40,163 nt of DNA, from NCBI GenBank assembly GCA_036005065.1, contig DASYQW010000054.1, forward strand, positions 1 through 40,163, read 5' to 3'. Below are positions 38,902-40,163 of the stretch, in pieces. The stretch is from Candidatus Methylomirabilota bacterium (GTDB taxonomy: Bacteria > Methylomirabilota > Methylomirabilia > Rokubacteriales > DASRDR01). Position 1 is the stretch's first letter; every line of letters starts with the position of its first letter. The notes below the pieces were generated by a model, which saw nothing but the letters and a program-made list of their open reading frames with translations, did not search any database and was not told where the DNA came from. The translations under genes and the position numbers were made by a program.

Positions 38902-40056
38902 GTGGACGCGCAGCCCTTCCGGGTCCGGATCGCCGAGGAGGTCCTCGCGGATCTCCGCGAGCGGCTCCGCCGCGCGCGCTGGCCGGACGAGGTCCCGGGA
39001 GCGGGCTGGTGCTACGGGACCGACCTGACCTACCTCCGGCAGCTCGTCGACTACTGGCGGGACCGTTACGACTTCCGCCCTCACGAGGCCCGGCTGAACG
39101 AGTTCCGCCAGTTCACGGTCCCGCTGGCCGGCGTCGAGCTGCACTTCATCCACCAGCCAGGCGTGGGCCCTCGCCCGCTGCCCCTGCTCCTGTCACACGG
39201 CTGGCCGGGCTCCGTCTGGGAGTTCCACAAGCTCATCCCCTTCCTCACCGATCCAGGGCGGTTCGGCGGCGACCCGGCGGACGCCTTCACGGTCGTGGCT
39301 CCCTCGCTGCCCGGCTACGTCTTCTCGTTCCGCCCAGGTCAGCCGCGCCTCGGCGTCCCCGAGATGGCCGACGTCTTTGCGACGTTGATGGCGGAAGTGC
39401 TCGGCTATCCGAGATTCGGCGCCCAGGGCGGCGACTGGGGCGCGTTCGTGACCTCCCGGCTCGCCGTCACTCACCCGGATCGACTGGTCGGCATCCACCT
39501 GAACCTTCTCCCGCTGCGGCGGGAGATCCCGCACCCGGCCACGCCGACCGAGGAGGAATCGCGGTATCTGAAAGAGCTCGCGCTGTGGCTATGGGAGGAA
39601 ACCGGCTACCAGTGGATCCAGGGGACGAGGCCCCAGACGCTCGCCTACGCGCTCACGGACTCGCCGGTGGGACTGGCGGCCTGGATCGTGGAGAAGTTCC
39701 GGAACTGGAGCGACTGCGGCGGCGACGTCGAGCGCCGATTCACCAAGGACGAGCTTCTCACCAACGTGACGCTCTACTGGGTGACCGGCGCGATCAACTC
39801 GTCCTTCTGGCCCTACTACGCGCGCTACCATCAGGGATGGCCGCTGCCCGAAGGGGTCCGCATCGAGGTCCCCACCGCCTACGCGGCGTTTCCGTGCGAG
39901 ATCCTGCGCCCGCCGCGCGCATGGGCCGAGCGCGTCTTCGACATCCGTCGCTGGACCCCGATGCCGGCGGGCGGCCACTTCGCCGCGATGGAGGAGCCGG
40001 AGGCGCTCGCCGCCGACCTGCGCGCGTTCTTCCGCGGGCTGCAGCCCCGGGACTAG
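38902..40056 (+). CDS. Epoxide hydrolase (EHN domain plus alpha/beta hydrolase)
   Basis: The 384-aa protein has the N-terminal epoxide hydrolase domain (about 4-110, FRVRIAEEVLADLRERLRRARWPDE) followed by an alpha/beta hydrolase. The oxyanion motif HGWPGS is at 99-104, the nucleophile Asp178 in GGDWG, and the catalytic His359 in GGHFAAMEEP; Tyr residues of the cap (WPYYARYHQGW) fit the proton donors. It opens epoxides to diols using water. No signal peptide is seen. The start is GTG 38902, 14 bases after the DUF1015 stop, with no good ribosome site; coupling to upstream translation is likely. A repeat copy lies just beyond the stop. Confidence 0.88.
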   Translation: MDAQPFRVRIAEEVLADLRERLRRARWPDEVPGAGWCYGTDLTYLRQLVDYWRDRYDFRPHEARLNEFRQFTVPLAGVELHFIHQPGVGPRPLPLLLSHGWPGSVWEFHKLIPFLTDPGRFGGDPADAFTVVAPSLPGYVFSFRPGQPRLGVPEMADVFATLMAEVLGYPRFGAQGGDWGAFVTSRLAVTHPDRLVGIHLNLLPLRREIPHPATPTEEESRYLKELALWLWEETGYQWIQGTRPQTLAYALTDSPVGLAAWIVEKFRNWSDCGGDVERRFTKDELLTNVTLYWVTGAINSSFWPYYARYHQGWPLPEGVRIEVPTAYAAFPCEILRPPRAWAERVFDIRRWTPMPAGGHFAAMEEPEALAADLRAFFRGLQPRD

Positions 40057-40068
40057 CCGTGCCACGAC

Positions 40069-40111
40069 GGGGGGGCATCGGGGGGTCCTCCGAGCCCCCC
40101 CCGAAATGACC
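40069..40111 (-). repeat. Two-hairpin intergenic repeat, copy 3 (first half, inverted)
   Basis: Read on the minus strand from 40111 it gives GGTCATTTCGGGG..., the same opening as copy 1, then a G-rich/C-rich hairpin (40104-40097 with 40085-40078) keeping CGGA in the loop, and GATGCCCCCCC as in copy 1. The second hairpin is absent. The rest of the window's right end (40112-40163) shows nothing I can name. Confidence 0.7.
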
Positions 40112-40163
40112 GAGGAGGCTGTCGGAGTAACCACGCTCCGCAGCTTGCCCAACCGCCCACGGT

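Overview
The window looks like chromosomal DNA from a GC-rich (about 70% by eye), free-living heterotrophic bacterium. The mix of catabolic genes (CoxL/XDH-type molybdenum hydroxylase, dimethylglycine-dehydrogenase-like oxidase with its own ETF, CaiB CoA-transferase, TRAP and ABC solute receptors, N-carbamoyl amino acid hydrolase, epoxide hydrolase), frequent GTG starts and frequent 4-base stop/start overlaps resemble soil or subsurface lineages such as Candidatus Rokubacteria/Methylomirabilota. That placement is inference: there is no rRNA, tRNA or ribosomal protein gene here. I see no CRISPR array, transposase, integrase or phage gene.

Left part (1-14.3 kb). The end of an FAD subunit and a fused [2Fe-2S]-molybdopterin subunit of a molybdenum hydroxylase (+) converge on a large secreted multicopper oxidase of visibly lower GC (-). 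Next on the minus strand is a demethylation unit: a dimethylglycine/sarcosine dehydrogenase-like flavoprotein followed directly by etfB and etfA. Divergent from it run an SDR, a D-2-hydroxyacid dehydrogenase, a TauE/SafE permease, a FlK-like hotdog thioesterase and a zinc methyltransferase of the betaine-homocysteine type. The last gene sits between two direct copies of a two-hairpin intergenic repeat; a third, partial copy lies inverted at the right end of the window.

Middle (14.3-25 kb, all minus strand). A sugar or cyclitol catabolic operon (ABC solute receptor, TIM-barrel isomerase, PfkB kinase, (beta/alpha)8 aldolase, CaiB CoA-transferase) is followed by a secreted metallo-beta-lactamase-fold hydrolase with its own promoter, then a nitroreductase-dctP-dctQ-dctM operon (TRAP transporter).

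Right part (25.2-40.1 kb). A plus-strand operon encodes a MESH1-like ppGpp hydrolase, an M20 amidohydrolase and two paralogous MFS transporters in tandem, followed by a methyltransferase. From 29.6 to 37.6 kb lies an unusual concentration of two cobalamin-binding-type radical SAM enzymes, five SAM methyltransferases (one FkbM type) and a flavin-reductase-like protein, arranged as two divergent operons. I cannot name its product; it is the best candidate here for an undescribed pathway. DUF1015 and epoxide hydrolase genes close the window.

Most genes are translationally coupled. The clearest promoters are of the TTGAC(A)-17/18-TAnnnT type, ahead of 35314 (+), 21183 (-), 25005 (-) and 12587 (+).
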